DNA of 64,000 nt from Trichosporon coremiiforme (lineage: Eukaryota > Basidiomycota > Tremellomycetes > Trichosporonales > Trichosporonaceae): the NCBI GenBank assembly GCA_039545355.1, contig BCJJ01000008.1:248001-312000 (forward strand), given 5' to 3'. The notes under the pieces are model-generated. The model was not told the DNA's origin. It searched no databases and saw only the letters and a program-made list of their open reading frames with translations. Shown in pieces: positions 1-10,106 of this stretch (its first letter is position 1; the number at the start of each line of letters is the position of its first letter). The translations under genes were made by a program, and so were the position numbers.

Positions 1-363
1 ATGCCCACCCGCGTTCCGACCGTCTTACCCGTAAACTCGGTGATAGGCGAGTGCAGCTGAGAGTTAGCTTTGGACTTCGCCGTCCTATCTCTTGCCATCG
101 AGACAATGGCCGGCGGGGAAGGTCAACCCCCATCAGTCCTACAGTGACCACGACACGGCACTCACATTCGGAACATCGGTCAGGGGGACAGACGCCGAGG
201 CCTCGTACATCAGCAGCGACCTGGGGTCAGTTCAACTCGGCGAGTGTCCAGTTTACGAGAGGGAAGACACCTCGCTGCGGAAGTCCTTGGGCGAGAGGTC
301 GTGCAGGCGCAGCTGCGTGAGCTTGACAGCGACAATGGGGTGGGAGGAGACGTGAACTGCCAT
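1..363 (-). CDS. Uracil phosphoribosyltransferase, 5' part (truncated by window edge)
   Basis: Converts uracil and PRPP to UMP in cytosolic pyrimidine salvage. Three exons are visible: 363-257, 220-166 and 56 to beyond position 1. They are joined by introns of 36 nt and 109 nt, with CTGAC/CTAAC branch motifs and CAG acceptors. The spliced start reads MAVHVSSHPIVAVKLTQLRL, then a segment around SLLMYEASASVPL, then ITEFTGKTVGTRVG. This matches the N-terminal order of the UPRT family (HPL..KLT, then LMAYEA, then the TTGKR-type strand). The PRPP-binding and uracil-binding C-terminal half lies outside the window. The ATG at 363 starts the family-typical head. Family assignment is from remembered motif order, not a search. 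Confidence 0.8.
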
Positions 364-971
364 GGTACAGGGTGGATGGGCAGTCAGTGAGACGAAAGGA
401 GGTAGTCGTATACGAAGAGTAAGAAGAGTGAGAAGAGTGAGAGGGGGAAAAGGACGAGGAAGACGTCGACGAGGAGGACATATGAAGGAAAGAGGGGGTG
501 CGCCCCCAGCGGGCTCGTCCCCAAGCGGCGAGCCCGGAGCTTGATACTGCTATCAGCTGACGCACGCACGCATTGCTGGCTGGCTGGCTGGCTGGCTGGC
601 GGCTGGCCACTGGCTGGGTCACACAATCAACACGCCGGGGACGGACGCAGATACGACACCGCGCGCCGCGAGGCATGCGGGGCATGACGCGGTGGCAAAC
701 ATCGGCTTCGTCCGAGATAAGCGCGCACGTGGGGCCGTTGGGGTCCTTGCCCTGGGATACGCCCATTCACTCCTTGGTGGGCACCCATGCATTGACGGCA
801 TCCTGATGTAGCTGATAGCGCTTGTGGGACAGGCCATCTCCTATCAGGAATGTCACCGGTAAAGACGCGAAGCAAGCCTTGGTGAGTGATATCGGAAGAA
901 CAGCGGCAGATCGGTGATCTGTGACTGGCTAGCTCGTTTGTAGTGCACTGATAGCATCGTGTATCGTATAT
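364..971. other. Intergenic region between UPRT and PITH gene, with simple repeats
   Basis: No gene is supported here. It holds a purine-rich run of GAAGAGT-type repeats around 413-445 and a (TGGC)n tract around 575-605. The longer open frames are low-complexity and lack splice-consistent extensions. The left part is the presumed promoter of the UPRT gene, and the right end is the 3' flank of the PITH-domain gene. Confidence 0.6.
572..606. repeat. (TGGC)n tetranucleotide repeat
   Basis: About six consecutive TGGC units lie in the upstream region of the UPRT gene, followed by further imperfect copies up to about 616. It is a simple repeat, likely length-variable between strains. Confidence 0.85.
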
Positions 972-1907
972 CTAGAATCCCTGCCTCGGCGCGGCCGCCA
1001 TAGCGTCTCCCTGCACCTTGTGGTCTGTCGGTCTCGGCGCGGCCTCGTACACGATCTGTCCAAGAGCGTTGGGCAACTGTGGGTCAGCTTCAATCCATCC
1101 ACTCAGCTTCCAACTTACCGGCCGCCAGCTTCCCCTCAGACCGACATAGTACACCCTCGTCGTCTCCTCGTCATCGCCTTCCGAGATGTTATGCGGGAAG
1201 AAGAGTGCGAGACTGGTCACACTGGCAAACTTGGCAGCCCTGCACGTCAGCTCCGCAATGGTCTCAGCTGAGGAAAAGAGATAAGATTCACTTGACTTGG
1301 TACTCGGCCGGCTCCCGCGTATCAACAACCTCAAAGGTCTGCGTCGGCTCTCGGTCCTCGGCGTCGGAGAAGTCCAGACCATCTCCGTTCGCGAACTGAT
1401 GTCAGCTACTCGGACCAAGCGCGCAGCTGAAACATACCACGCGCATCTCATCCGGCCGGTAGTCGCCGAACGCCTTCAACGTGATCGAGCGGAGGGAAAC
1501 GGAAGCAGTGAACGGGACTGATGTCAGCTTGGATCGCTATGTCCGCAGCTTACTGTGGAGGATCAGCGAGTCATCGAGCTCTGACTCGAGCCACTGTTTG
1601 TCAGCTATGAGCGCTATCGAGTGAGCTCACGATCGTCTCGTCGTCCCGGTTCGCCCAGTCCCTGTTGTCAGCTGTTGTGTTGGCAGCGGAGCTGTGTGAT
1701 ACGCTATGTGAAAGGAAGGACGAAGGCAGTGAGGAAGGCAAGGGGGAAGACTCACTTGATAACGACTCGTCCCTTCTCCGGCCCGCCCTCAGCATTCAGC
1801 GCGCGAACGTGCTCAGTGTCGACGACCTTGTACAGGCTGTCCTGCGGCCCGCTCTCGAGGGGGATGTCGTGGTCGTGGTCCTCGTGGCATTCGTCGTGGC
1901 ACGGCAT
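972..1907 (-). CDS. PITH domain protein (PITHD1-like)
   Basis: PITH domains occur at the C-terminus of thioredoxin-like TXNL1 and in stand-alone PITHD1, which associates with the proteasome. Seven exons can be followed from ATG 1907 to the stop at 972, with short introns ending in CTGAC..CAG. The protein begins with a His/Asp-rich head (MPCHDECHEDHDHD), as in PITHD1. It continues through a segment containing IPFTASVSLRSITLKAF and ends with VYYVGLRGSW and VYEAAPRPTDHKV. These correspond to the family's IPFTG..LKGI, FYIGLRGEW and NYEASANPADHRV blocks. An upstream ATG pair at 2062/2059 is in a different frame and is probably 5' UTR. Length is about 200 residues, typical for the family. The exact function in this fungus is unknown. 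Confidence 0.85.
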
Positions 1908-2240
1908 GATTCTGGGATTAGCTCAACTATCAGGCATCGACAGCTCACCAAAGGCTTCTCGTCGATCGTTGTTGTTGCAGTGCGGTCAGTAATTCCTCCC
2001 CCCGTTCCAGAAGACGGACGACCTCCACCAGAACCTGAGCTGGGCGGCGGCACTTGCATCATCGTCTGGGCAGGGCTGCCACAAAAGCTTCCGCCTAACC
2101 CCGTCCTTCCCTCCCTACCCTTACTCTTCCTACCTTCCCACGGTCGTCAATCCTCGGATTTCCACTCCCTCGCCGCCCGACGAGCTTTCAACGACGACTT
2201 GGAGGTACAGCAACATTAACCACCCCCTAAAACAACGACA
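1908..2240. other. Divergent intergenic region (PITH gene / Tom6-like gene)
   Basis: These 333 bases separate two head-to-head starts and must hold both promoters. A plausible 5'-UTR intron of the minus-strand gene, with GTGAGC donor and CTAATCCCAG acceptor, lies just upstream of 1907. The right half is pyrimidine-rich. No TATA box is evident. Confidence 0.45.
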
Positions 2241-2836
2241 ATGTCCGCCCCCGCCCCCTCCGGAAACGCCCAGCCCCTCTACCTCGGCCCGAGCGGCAAG
2301 GAGGCCGAGCCCCAGGGCTTCGCCTCGTGGTTTTGGAACCAGCAGGTCATGAACCCCGAGTACCGTGAGGGCAACATCGGGTGAGTCTTTGCTCCGAACG
2401 ACATGGCTGGAAAAACGATGGCCGAAGGAGATGGAACAGGATGGAGAACCCGCGGAATCCACACATGGATTTGCAATTGCGACAGCGAGGGCAGCGAAAT
2501 GCCGATTGCGACGGCATCCAAGCGAAATGGCCCAGAAAGGGTAGCGTCATCTACGATGTCTTCCTTCGTCCATCGATCCGTTCAACCGGCTCCTCTGGGC
2601 GTAGTGTTGGGAGAATGAACGCGGTGCTTCTGCGTGGTATTTTGCCGCCGAAGACGAGGTGCGATGGGCAGGAGTCCGCGAGGGCAACGAGATGAGATTG
2701 TGTCGGAGAATCCCCAGCTTCGGTATGATGGCGATCCAAGCTAACGACCAGCATCGCCCGCGCCGTCGCTCTCTTCGGTCTCGGCATCCTCTTCGTCCGT
2801 TCGGACATGAGCGCCGCCATCCTCCCCGCCATCTAA
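2241..2836 (+). CDS. Small single-span membrane protein, Tom6-like candidate
   Basis: The 74-residue product is encoded by exons 2241-2380 and 2752-2836, which join in frame (225 nt). The N-terminal half is polar and includes SWFWNQQVMNPEYREGN. The C-terminal 28 residues form one hydrophobic segment (RAVALFGLGILFV) followed by RSDMSAAILPAI. The layout resembles Tom6, a small tail-anchored subunit of the mitochondrial outer-membrane TOM translocase: a short cytosolic head, a single span with an AL.G.F..G..F pattern, then a short tail ending near L.P. This identification is pattern-level only; any other tail-anchored protein is possible. The intron is 371 nt, far longer than the 35-65 nt typical here. 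The start has an A-rich leader (ACAACGACA). Confidence 0.55.
2381..2751 (+). other. Unusually long intron (371 nt) of the Tom6-like gene
   Basis: The donor GTGAGTCTTT and the CTAACGACCAG acceptor with branch motif are canonical. The interior has several open frames on both strands but nothing recognisable. Most introns in this window are 34-65 nt. Confidence 0.75.
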
Positions 2837-3094
2837 GTGACTAGCCGTGGCCGTCTGGCTAAGTGTGAGTTCTCCGCCTAGCTTTGCAGTTGTGACACGA
2901 AGCTGACCAAAAAGGTATCATTGTATAACAGACATGCATTCACTTCTTCTGATCGTTCCGAGCCCAAAACCACTACAAAGAGAGGAGAGAGGGGAGTCAG
3001 ACGTAGAGAAAAGGGGTAGCACACGATTACTTCGGACATGACAGGAGACCAGAGCTAACACGGGGGGAAGGGTATGATGGTGGAGGTCAGACAT

Positions 3095-4653
3095 CTAGTT
3101 CTGCTCAATGACGGACACAAGAGCACGCTCGTACTTGCCGCCCGTCTCGCCCTGGACGCGGCTGGTGAGTGTCTTGCGGTACAGGCCCTGGTACTGGTTC
3201 TTGATGGCCGCGAAGCGAGGGCGGTTCCAGTGCGCGCGGACGAGGCGGTAGCAGAGTCGTTCATCCTTAGTGCCCATGCCTGCCATGCTGTCCTCGATGA
3301 GCTCCGTGTCGCGGTAGACGCCTGCTCCGTCGTGCTCGGCGCCGCGAGCGACCTGGAGGAGGGCGTCCTTCATGTGTCCCGAGAACTCGGAGGAGATCAT
3401 CTTGGACAGCGTCACGCGGTGGCGCTGCGGGAATGCCTGCGCGATCGCGGCAAGGTGCTGGTCGCTGCGCTGCAGGAGGATGCCGCAGATGCCGATCTCG
3501 TCCGTGCCCGCCTTTCCGGGGCCGGCGCGGTAGAGCGCCTCGACGTCCTGCTGCACCTGCTGGTGGTTGACGTTAGGGTTTTCGTCACGCGTTCCCGTCA
3601 GAGCCATGTTGAACATGCGCTCCGTCTTCATGCTCAGCTCGCCGCGCACAGTGGCGGCAAGATCCTTGTTGTACGTGCGGCGGAAGCCCTCCTTGAGCAG
3701 GAAGATCTCCTCGTTCGTTCGTCCGATGAGCAGCTCCGTAAGCAGATCCTCGTGCGTACCCGCGCCCTTGCACGCGCGATTCAGAAGCCAGATGTCACCC
3801 TGCAGGGGACCCATGGAGAGGAGCTGGAGGACGTAGCCGAGCCAGCTCGAGAGCTCCTTGTCCAGCTCCTTCTGCAGGGAGCGGCCGACCGTCTGCTCGT
3901 ACGTGCGCGACAGCACGTCCATCTGGAAGGCGTCGAGCGGCGAGAGCACGTCAATGATCGTCTTCTCGTCGGTTCCGAAGCCCTGTGGGTCAGCTGATAA
4001 CTCTCCTCCGGCTCATCCTTCGGTCGAAGACGTCGGCAGAAGCTTACCTTGCACGCCTTGCGGATGCGGTCCGCGTCGAAAGTCGGGTTGTAGCCGGGGA
4101 GGTTCGTCGTGGGAGGAGCAGGAGGAGGGGCGGGGATGGGCACGCCGAGGAAGCGGGGACCGCCGGGGGCGCTCTGGAACGCCGGCTGGCCGTACGGGTT
4201 GGGCGGAGGGGCGCCGTACTGATGCTGCTGGGGCGCACCGTACTGCTGCTGGGGAGGAGCGCCGTACTGGTTCGGCGGAGGGGCGCCGTAACCTCCCTGC
4301 TGAGGGGGAGCGCCGTACTGTCCTTGAGGGGGCGCACCGTACTGCTGCTGCGGGGGAGGGGCGCCGTGCTGACCAGCCGGGGGCTGGCCATACTGGTTCG
4401 GAGGAGGTTGGCCGTACTGCTGCTGGGGAGGAGGCTGTCCGTAGCCCTGGTTCTGCGGCGCGTACTGTCCGGGCCCAGCGTACTGGCTCTGTTGCCAGCC
4501 CTGGTTGGGCTGTCCGTACTGGTTGGGCGGGGGCGCACCGTAACTGCCCTGCTGCTGGTTGGGGTCGAAGCCGCCGGTGGGGGGAGGAGCACCATAGGGC
4601 TGCTGGCCGGGCGGGGGCGCGCCGTAAGGCTGCTGGTAGTTGTTGCCGTACAT
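3095..4653 (-). CDS. Annexin with YGAPPP-rich N-terminal region
   Basis: Annexins bind acidic phospholipid membranes in a Ca2+-dependent way. Exons 4653-4048 and 3982-3095 are joined by a 65-nt intron and give 497 residues. Residues 1 to about 165 are a low-complexity Tyr/Gly/Pro/Gln repeat built on YGAPPP and YGQPPP, like the heads of annexin A7/A11. Four annexin repeats follow, each with the type-II calcium loop pattern: KGFGTDEKTI, KGAGTHEDLL, GKAGTDEIGI and AGMGTKDERL. The ATG at 4653 (MYGNNYQQPYG) begins directly in the repeat; an in-frame ATG 27 nt upstream would add nine residues. The intron falls inside the first annexin repeat, and the frame is restored exactly. The head is probably disordered and aggregation-prone; this is inference. 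Confidence 0.95.
4110..4653 (-). repeat. Coding repeat tract (YGAPPP/YGQPPP) of the annexin head
   Basis: Roughly 540 bases encode about twenty imperfect copies of a 6-9 residue Tyr-Gly-Ala/Gln-Pro-Pro-Pro unit. The opposite strand and other frames are open as a by-product of the repeat composition and should not be read as genes. Confidence 0.85.
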
Positions 4654-6721
4654 GATTGACGGGGCGGCGAGGTTGAACAATGGATGTGATGAAAGAGATG
4701 GAAAGATCAGTCACGCACGGGCTAATGTAAGAAGCGGGCACCGGCTGGAGATTGCAGATGGGCGGTGCAGTGTACGCTGTGCCAGTGCGTCTGCACGGTG
4801 GCGGCCAGGGAGCAGGGAATGCTTGGCTTGGCTGTTCGCGTTAGTGCAATCTTGGGTCAAAGCTGACATCTCGCACGACGCGTGTCATTTGATGTCTCCG
4901 CCGCAAGCCTCAGGTACGCAGGAACACTGCCTCATCGAGTCACCACCAGGAACAACAACGTCCAGCACCGCCCCGCCTTTATCATATACGACATCTCGAT
5001 TCTTCTCGACGTCGATCACTTCATGGATGTGCACAGCATCGGCAACTACTTGCATCGCTCTCGCCGCTGATCGGGCGAAGCGTGCCGTGCTGGCAGCATC
5101 GTCCGGCATGGAGTGACCCCGCAGCTTTGGTCAAAGCGTCTAGTTGCAAGTAACACATCCGCTTGGCAGATCCGGTCAGCTGCGCGTCCCCAAGATCCCC
5201 AGAAATACTCCAGCCAGTCAAGAGGTAACGGCCATCCGCAGAAGGCCGCCGGTCGTTTCAAGCCTAATGACCACGCGACATGAACAACGGAGCTAAATCC
5301 ATACCGCTCCGTCGGAATCATTGGTCTAGTCTCCCACGATGGTTAATCTGCACATATTCGGATCGCGACGCCCACGACAAAGGCGTGCGACTCGGCACGC
5401 GAAAGCTCTCGCACGCCGTCTGACGATGCCCCCCGGCGCCTATCGAATTGACGACGCATGTGGTCCAGCTGTCGGGCCGTGGTCCGACACTGCCCGCTAC
5501 GCCACGGAACCCAGGGAACGTTCCAGTCGGATGTCCAATGGCACGAGGCTGATACCGCTGATCATTGAGTGATCCCCCTCTGGATCAAGGAACGTTCGCT
5601 GAAGGTGGCAAACATGGCGGTGATAGACGATTGATTCCTCGTGCTGGTGTAGATAAGCAGTGGTGACCCGGTGACGGTTCGAGCTGTCGATCACTTTGCG
5701 CATCGAAACAGTTTGCTCTTATATAGCCTCGCATCAAGATTGTTGTAATGCTGCACGCGCCGGAGGGCCAGGAACACTGACCGAGGTTGTGAGGCAGACC
5801 GCATGCTTGGTTTAAGGGTATCCTTCTTAGCGATGTTGTTGCGCGCGGTGAGGGCAAGAAGCAGAATAAGGTACGCAGCGTACGTGTCCGCCTCCGCCTT
5901 GCACTGGGCCTCGGCCTCTCGCCTGAAGCCAACATCCAGCGTGCCGATCACGTTAGATGACCGAGCTCATGACCGAATCGGTCGCTAATTTCGGCCCTCC
6001 CTCTACTTTTCGCTCTCCCCTGTCGTCCTCTCTTCCTCCTGCACTCATGCATGCATGCATGCAGACAGCTCTCTCGAAAATTATCCGCAGAGGATGTCTG
6101 TACATGCGTAAGAGAGACACGGGACTTGTGGGAGGCGATGTACAGAAAGAGAAGTAAGACACACCCCACTGTGGCAGAATGGTGCTTTTGACGTCACTCA
6201 CAATGGCACCAGTAGCGAGCTGTACCACAGCTGGGCAGCAAGACCGAGCCTCTGAAGTGGTTCCCACACTTGACGACGGGCTGCGTTGCGCTTCGACTCC
6301 TTCCCCTGCTCTCCCTGTTCGTCTCGGGCCAGTCTGGGTCTAGACGTCATGTCGCAGTGTGCATTCAAGCGGGCAGGTGTGCGCTCATTCGTTCGCCGCT
6401 GCTGATCGGGAGCGCTTGCTGGCCCCCCTCACCCTGCCCCTCCCCTCCCACTTCTGCCCGGCTCTCCCCCTCCTACGGGCCTTCACCCCTGTGCCGTTGT
6501 GCGTGCTCTTAGCGGCGGAGTGCGGGCGTTCCGACACCTCCTCTAATCAGCCGAAGAGGAACGAGACCGAGCGTCATTGGTCCAGCTCATGACGAAGCAA
6601 AGCGTGCAAAGCCGTGCAAAGAGGGGGGGACGACCCAAGCTACGCCCGATAACTACTTAAGGCTGCTGGATACCGAGGTGTTGCTTTTTCCCCCACACTG
6701 TATCTCTGAAAAGTCACAACA
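4654..6721. other. Gene-poor region (2.1 kb)
   Basis: I find no supported gene. A minus-strand open stretch at 5691-5951 (containing AEADTYAAYLILLLAL) and one at 4885-5109 have protein-like composition but no homology I recognise and no matching splice signals. A (CATG)n tract lies at about 6045-6063. The last 450 bases are pyrimidine-rich and form the promoter and leader of the gene at 6722. Confidence 0.5.
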
Positions 6722-7320
6722 ATGTTTGCCCTCCGCCGCTCCGTCGCCCCCGTCTCGCGCTCTGTTCGCGCCTTCTCCGTCTCCCCCATGTCCCTCAAGG
6801 GCAGCAAGGTGAGTTCACAGCGGGCTCCACTTGGCCATCCAGCTCCTCGACATCCATGTTTCCTTGGTCAGCGATCATCCGAGCTTCAGCCACGACGTCA
6901 GCAGCCCGAAAGACCAGGGAGCTCCAATGTCTGGTCCGGGATTCACTGCTGCAGGGGCTCTGGCGCGTTGCAGTGACCTCGGCCATGAGCGACCCACTTT
7001 CATGGCGTCGGGCTTAGGGTTTCGGATGCGATCGGCTGAGAGGCGAATGCCAGTGGAGGAAGACCCACGAGGACTCAGCTAACGCCCAGACCTCCAAGGA
7101 GGCCGCGTTCGCCGCTGCCGCCGACATCGAGGAGTACGAGAGGTCGTTCGGCGAGGGTGCCTCCGAGAACAAGGCCAACGACACCGCCCAGACTATTGCC
7201 GACAACATCGACAACGCCGCCAAGAAGGCCGCCGCTGAGGCCGACGCCCAGGTCCAGTCCTACCAGGACGCCGAGCTCGGTCTCCCCCAGAGCAACCCCC
7301 TCAAGAAGGGAAACAAGTAA
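6722..7320 (+). CDS. Small predicted mitochondrial protein, family unknown
   Basis: Exons 6722-6808 and 7090-7320 give 105 residues. The N-terminus (MFALRRSVAPVSRSVRAFSV) is rich in Arg, Ser and Ala, lacks acidic residues and resembles a mitochondrial presequence, with a possible cleavage after RAFSV. The mature part is acidic and Ala-rich, predicted helical, with the pattern IEEYERSFGEGASENKAN and a C-terminus ending LPQSNPLKKGNK. I do not recognise the family. The start sits after an A-rich leader (GTCACAACA). The intron is 281 nt, again long for this genome, with CTAACGCCCAG at its end. Location is inferred from the presequence only. Confidence 0.75.
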
Positions 7321-7628
7321 AGTCCTCTTTTCGCTCTGAACCCACGACCACTTGATCCACTTGGTTCCGATCGGATTCGTCAAGGCAGCATCCCATGAGG
7401 CCCGATGAGGCAAGGTAGCATCAGCAGACAGATATGAAGCTTGACCCAACGCGACGAACAGAGAATGTGCAGATGTGTGCATGCGCAAGTATTGACATGA
7501 ATGCCTACTAATCCATGGTACAAGGAAATCAACTAATGTATACAATGGGGCATAGGCGGCCACGATGAGGGGTATCGACAGGCTGGCCGGGTATCGCTGT
7601 GTATGTCTAATGTGATGGCTCTAACCGC
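7321..7628. other. Convergent 3' flanks
   Basis: These 308 bases separate the stop codons of the 105-aa mitochondrial protein and the RING protein. They contain no coding signal; the region presumably holds both 3' UTRs. Confidence 0.5.
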
Positions 7629-10106
7629 CTACACATCGGCGGTGACAGGCGCCTCGAGCTGAGGCGGCGACGGAGTACGGGGCACAACCCACCCCTCCTT
7701 GCGGCACGTCATGCAGCGGACCCATTGTCTGCCCTCACCATCGGGCAGACCAGAGTGGCCCACGCTACGCTCCGCGACCTCGAGGCAGGTACGGTGCCAC
7801 CTGTGGGGACAGGTGAGGAGCACAAACTCGGCATTCGCATGTGCCTCCTCTCCCTCGGCGCTGGGTGCGAAAAGGGGCTGCTGCGCCGAGTAAATCGACA
7901 GCATCTCCTTGTCAGCAGCCGGAAAAGCCTCTTCCGCCTCAGCGGGCGGCTCGTCCACATCCATGTCTTCCCCGTCGCCGTCGGGCACGGGCGGCGCAAC
8001 AAGGCACTCGACGGCGTCACATCGCCACCCAAGCGTCTTCTCGCGCTGCTCAGTCCAAGACTCGAGCGACTGAGGAACAAACGTCGAGGCGGGACGCTCC
8101 TCAGGTGCAGGTGGGGCAGGGGGCTCTGGGGCGCCCATCTGCAGGAACAAGAGCTCCAAGGGGAAGCCACGGAAAGCGCGGCGTGGCGCGTCGCCTTCGT
8201 TTGCTGGGGCAGGCGTGGCATTCGCTCCTTCACCGTTCGCTTCTCCTGCAGGGGCACCAGTCGGCTCTGCCTGAGGGGTGGAAGTGGGAGCGCGGGCAGA
8301 GGACTCGCCAGCAGTAGCCTCGCCACCAGTGCTCGACTCAGCGACGGGTGCAGCCGGCTCCGCGGACACTGGAGCGATCGGAACTTCGGACCCATCGGAT
8401 CCCGAATCATTGGGCTGTGGGGTAGCTTCGCCAGCTGGTCGGGGCTGCTCCTCAGCACCTGCATCAGTCGGTCGTCCAAACAGGTGCTGGAAGGGGTTCG
8501 GCGGCGCGGCGAACGGGCGGTGGCCGAACGGGGGAGGGCCGAGGTGGATGACACTGATGTGAGAGCGGCGCTCGGGCGTAGGGCGGCCACCAGCGTTGGG
8601 CGAGCCGGTAGCCGTTGCATTGACAGGGGTGGGCGCTGGCATGTCGCCGCCAGCTGCAGGTCCTGCGGCTGCGGGATGCGCCAGTTGCATGCCAGGGGGA
8701 CGTTCTGGGCCCATCGGCGTGCGCTCGCGCTCCTGTGGCAGATCGCGGTCCATGGGCAAAGGCGATCCGGTTGTCAGACCACCAAACAATCCGCGCGCCA
8801 AGTTCTGAGCGGTGATCCGCGCGAGTTCCATGAGGCCAGGAGGGGTCGGCGGCTCGTCTTGTCCTCCCTGCGGTGTTTGAGGCCCCTGCCCCTCAGCCGG
8901 TTCAACAGGGGTTTCCTGGCCGGACCGCAGTCCCGAGCGATCGCGGTCACGGCCCCGAGCGTATGGGTGTTCACCCGCAGGTGTACCGCGACCTGAGCCG
9001 CGTCCTGAACCAGTGGGAGCGGGGCGCAGCGGATTGCGTCGCGTCTCCCGAGGATCGTTCAACGTTCGCAACGGGTCGAGATCGAGTCGACACGTGGGAC
9101 AGGTGTGGTGACTTGAGAACCACGGTTCGAGACAAGGACCGTGGAAGAGGTGGTTGCAAGGCAAGGCCTTGACCGGAACTGGGCCCTCGGCGAGCTCCTC
9201 CTCGATGCCCTCGAGGCAGATACCACAGCGCCACCCGCGCTCGTCGTACTCCTTGCCGTTCGAAGCGTCTTCAGCGGCAACGACCTTGTCGACTCGACGG
9301 AGCAGAGCGCGTCTGACCGTCGGAAGCGACGCCAGAAGCTCAGCAGCCTTGGCCAGATCAGGACCTGCAGGCTGCATCATGAAGGGCAAGAATGGGAAGG
9401 GGAAGGCGAACGGGGCGGGACCAGCATCCTCCTGGCCGGGTCGGGGAATGAGACCGTCTGGACCAACGACGAAGATCACGTTGCGACGCTCGACACGCTC
9501 GGGTCCATTTCCGTCGTCGTTTCCGTTTCCTTCTGTGTTGGGAGCGTAAGGCGCACCGGTGGCGTTCTGGTTAGCAGCCGCACCAGTTTCTCGAGCCGCG
9601 GCCTCAGCTTCCGCAGCCGCAAGCACAGCTGCTGCCGCGCTACCGTCTGCACCTTCTGCGTTGGCACCCGCGGGCTGTTGCTGGCGGTCATTTTGATCTG
9701 CTGGAGGAAGATCCTCATCGCCCTCACCGTCGTTGGCGAAAACTTCCAGCGTCCACGTCAACCCAACCCGATCACCGTTGCCAACCCCACCCTCGCCCGG
9801 TCGGGTGGCCATTGGAATGAAATGCGTCAATGAGTAAAGGGGTCGACGTCCTTGGTGCTGTGGCGACGACTGAGCGGGGTTGGGCGTCGTGTTGGCGTTT
9901 CCGCTGGGCTGCTGGGACGTGGCTGCTTCAGACCGCGATGCTTCCAGCTCATCTTCCACGGTGGGTGCCGGGGGCACATTCGGCGGAGGTGTGGATGGCC
10001 CAGCCTCTGCCTGGGTAGCTTCGACGGTAGTGGAAGTGTCGTGGGGGTTGTCGGGAGGGTGTGGGGGATCAGGCGGCGGCCCGCCTTCGTTACTCGGAGA
10101 GCTCAT
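7629..10106 (-). CDS. Large RING-H2 protein, putative E3 ubiquitin ligase
   Basis: Single-exon gene of 825 residues. The start ATG at 10106 has a perfect GCCACC context; the open frame continues upstream only from a TTG. A RING-H2 finger lies near residues 290-340: CGICLEGIEE, then CNHLFHGPCLEPW, then CPTCRLD, giving C-x2-C..C-x-H-x2-H-x2-C..C-x2-C. The rest is long, Pro/Ala/Glu/Gly-rich and probably disordered. Near the C-terminus (about 695-805) is a second Cys/His cluster: CDAVECLV, then LTCPHRWHRTCLEVAE, then CMTCRKEGW. It resembles a degenerate RING-like zinc site interrupted by an acidic insert. Ubiquitin transfer is inferred from the first RING; substrates are unknown. Divergent from the mL45-like gene. 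Confidence 0.85.
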   Translation of the reverse strand: MSSPSNEGGPPPDPPHPPDNPHDTSTTVEATQAEAGPSTPPPNVPPAPTVEDELEASRSEAATSQQPSGNANTTPNPAQSSPQHQGRRPLYSLTHFIPMATRPGEGGVGNGDRVGLTWTLEVFANDGEGDEDLPPADQNDRQQQPAGANAEGADGSAAAAVLAAAEAEAAARETGAAANQNATGAPYAPNTEGNGNDDGNGPERVERRNVIFVVGPDGLIPRPGQEDAGPAPFAFPFPFLPFMMQPAGPDLAKAAELLASLPTVRRALLRRVDKVVAAEDASNGKEYDERGWRCGICLEGIEEELAEGPVPVKALPCNHLFHGPCLEPWFSSHHTCPTCRLDLDPLRTLNDPRETRRNPLRPAPTGSGRGSGRGTPAGEHPYARGRDRDRSGLRSGQETPVEPAEGQGPQTPQGGQDEPPTPPGLMELARITAQNLARGLFGGLTTGSPLPMDRDLPQERERTPMGPERPPGMQLAHPAAAGPAAGGDMPAPTPVNATATGSPNAGGRPTPERRSHISVIHLGPPPFGHRPFAAPPNPFQHLFGRPTDAGAEEQPRPAGEATPQPNDSGSDGSEVPIAPVSAEPAAPVAESSTGGEATAGESSARAPTSTPQAEPTGAPAGEANGEGANATPAPANEGDAPRRAFRGFPLELLFLQMGAPEPPAPPAPEERPASTFVPQSLESWTEQREKTLGWRCDAVECLVAPPVPDGDGEDMDVDEPPAEAEEAFPAADKEMLSIYSAQQPLFAPSAEGEEAHANAEFVLLTCPHRWHRTCLEVAERSVGHSGLPDGEGRQWVRCMTCRKEGWVVPRTPSPPQLEAPVTADV

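Noticed and set aside
3074..3997. Plus-strand frame opposite the annexin
   Set aside because: Mirrors the annexin exon; no domain and no start context.
4885..5109. Minus-strand 74-aa frame upstream of the annexin
   Set aside because: No recognisable motif; it sits in the annexin promoter region with no conserved start context.
5691..5951. Minus-strand stretch with protein-like text (AEADTYAAYLILLLAL)
   Set aside because: Composition is suggestive, but no splice partners, no family match and stops nearby. It may be a gene relic; not supported enough to annotate.
7725..8996. Plus-strand open frame opposite the RING protein
   Set aside because: No stop codons because the opposite strand is GC-rich coding DNA; the protein text is Arg/Cys/Gly-rich noise.
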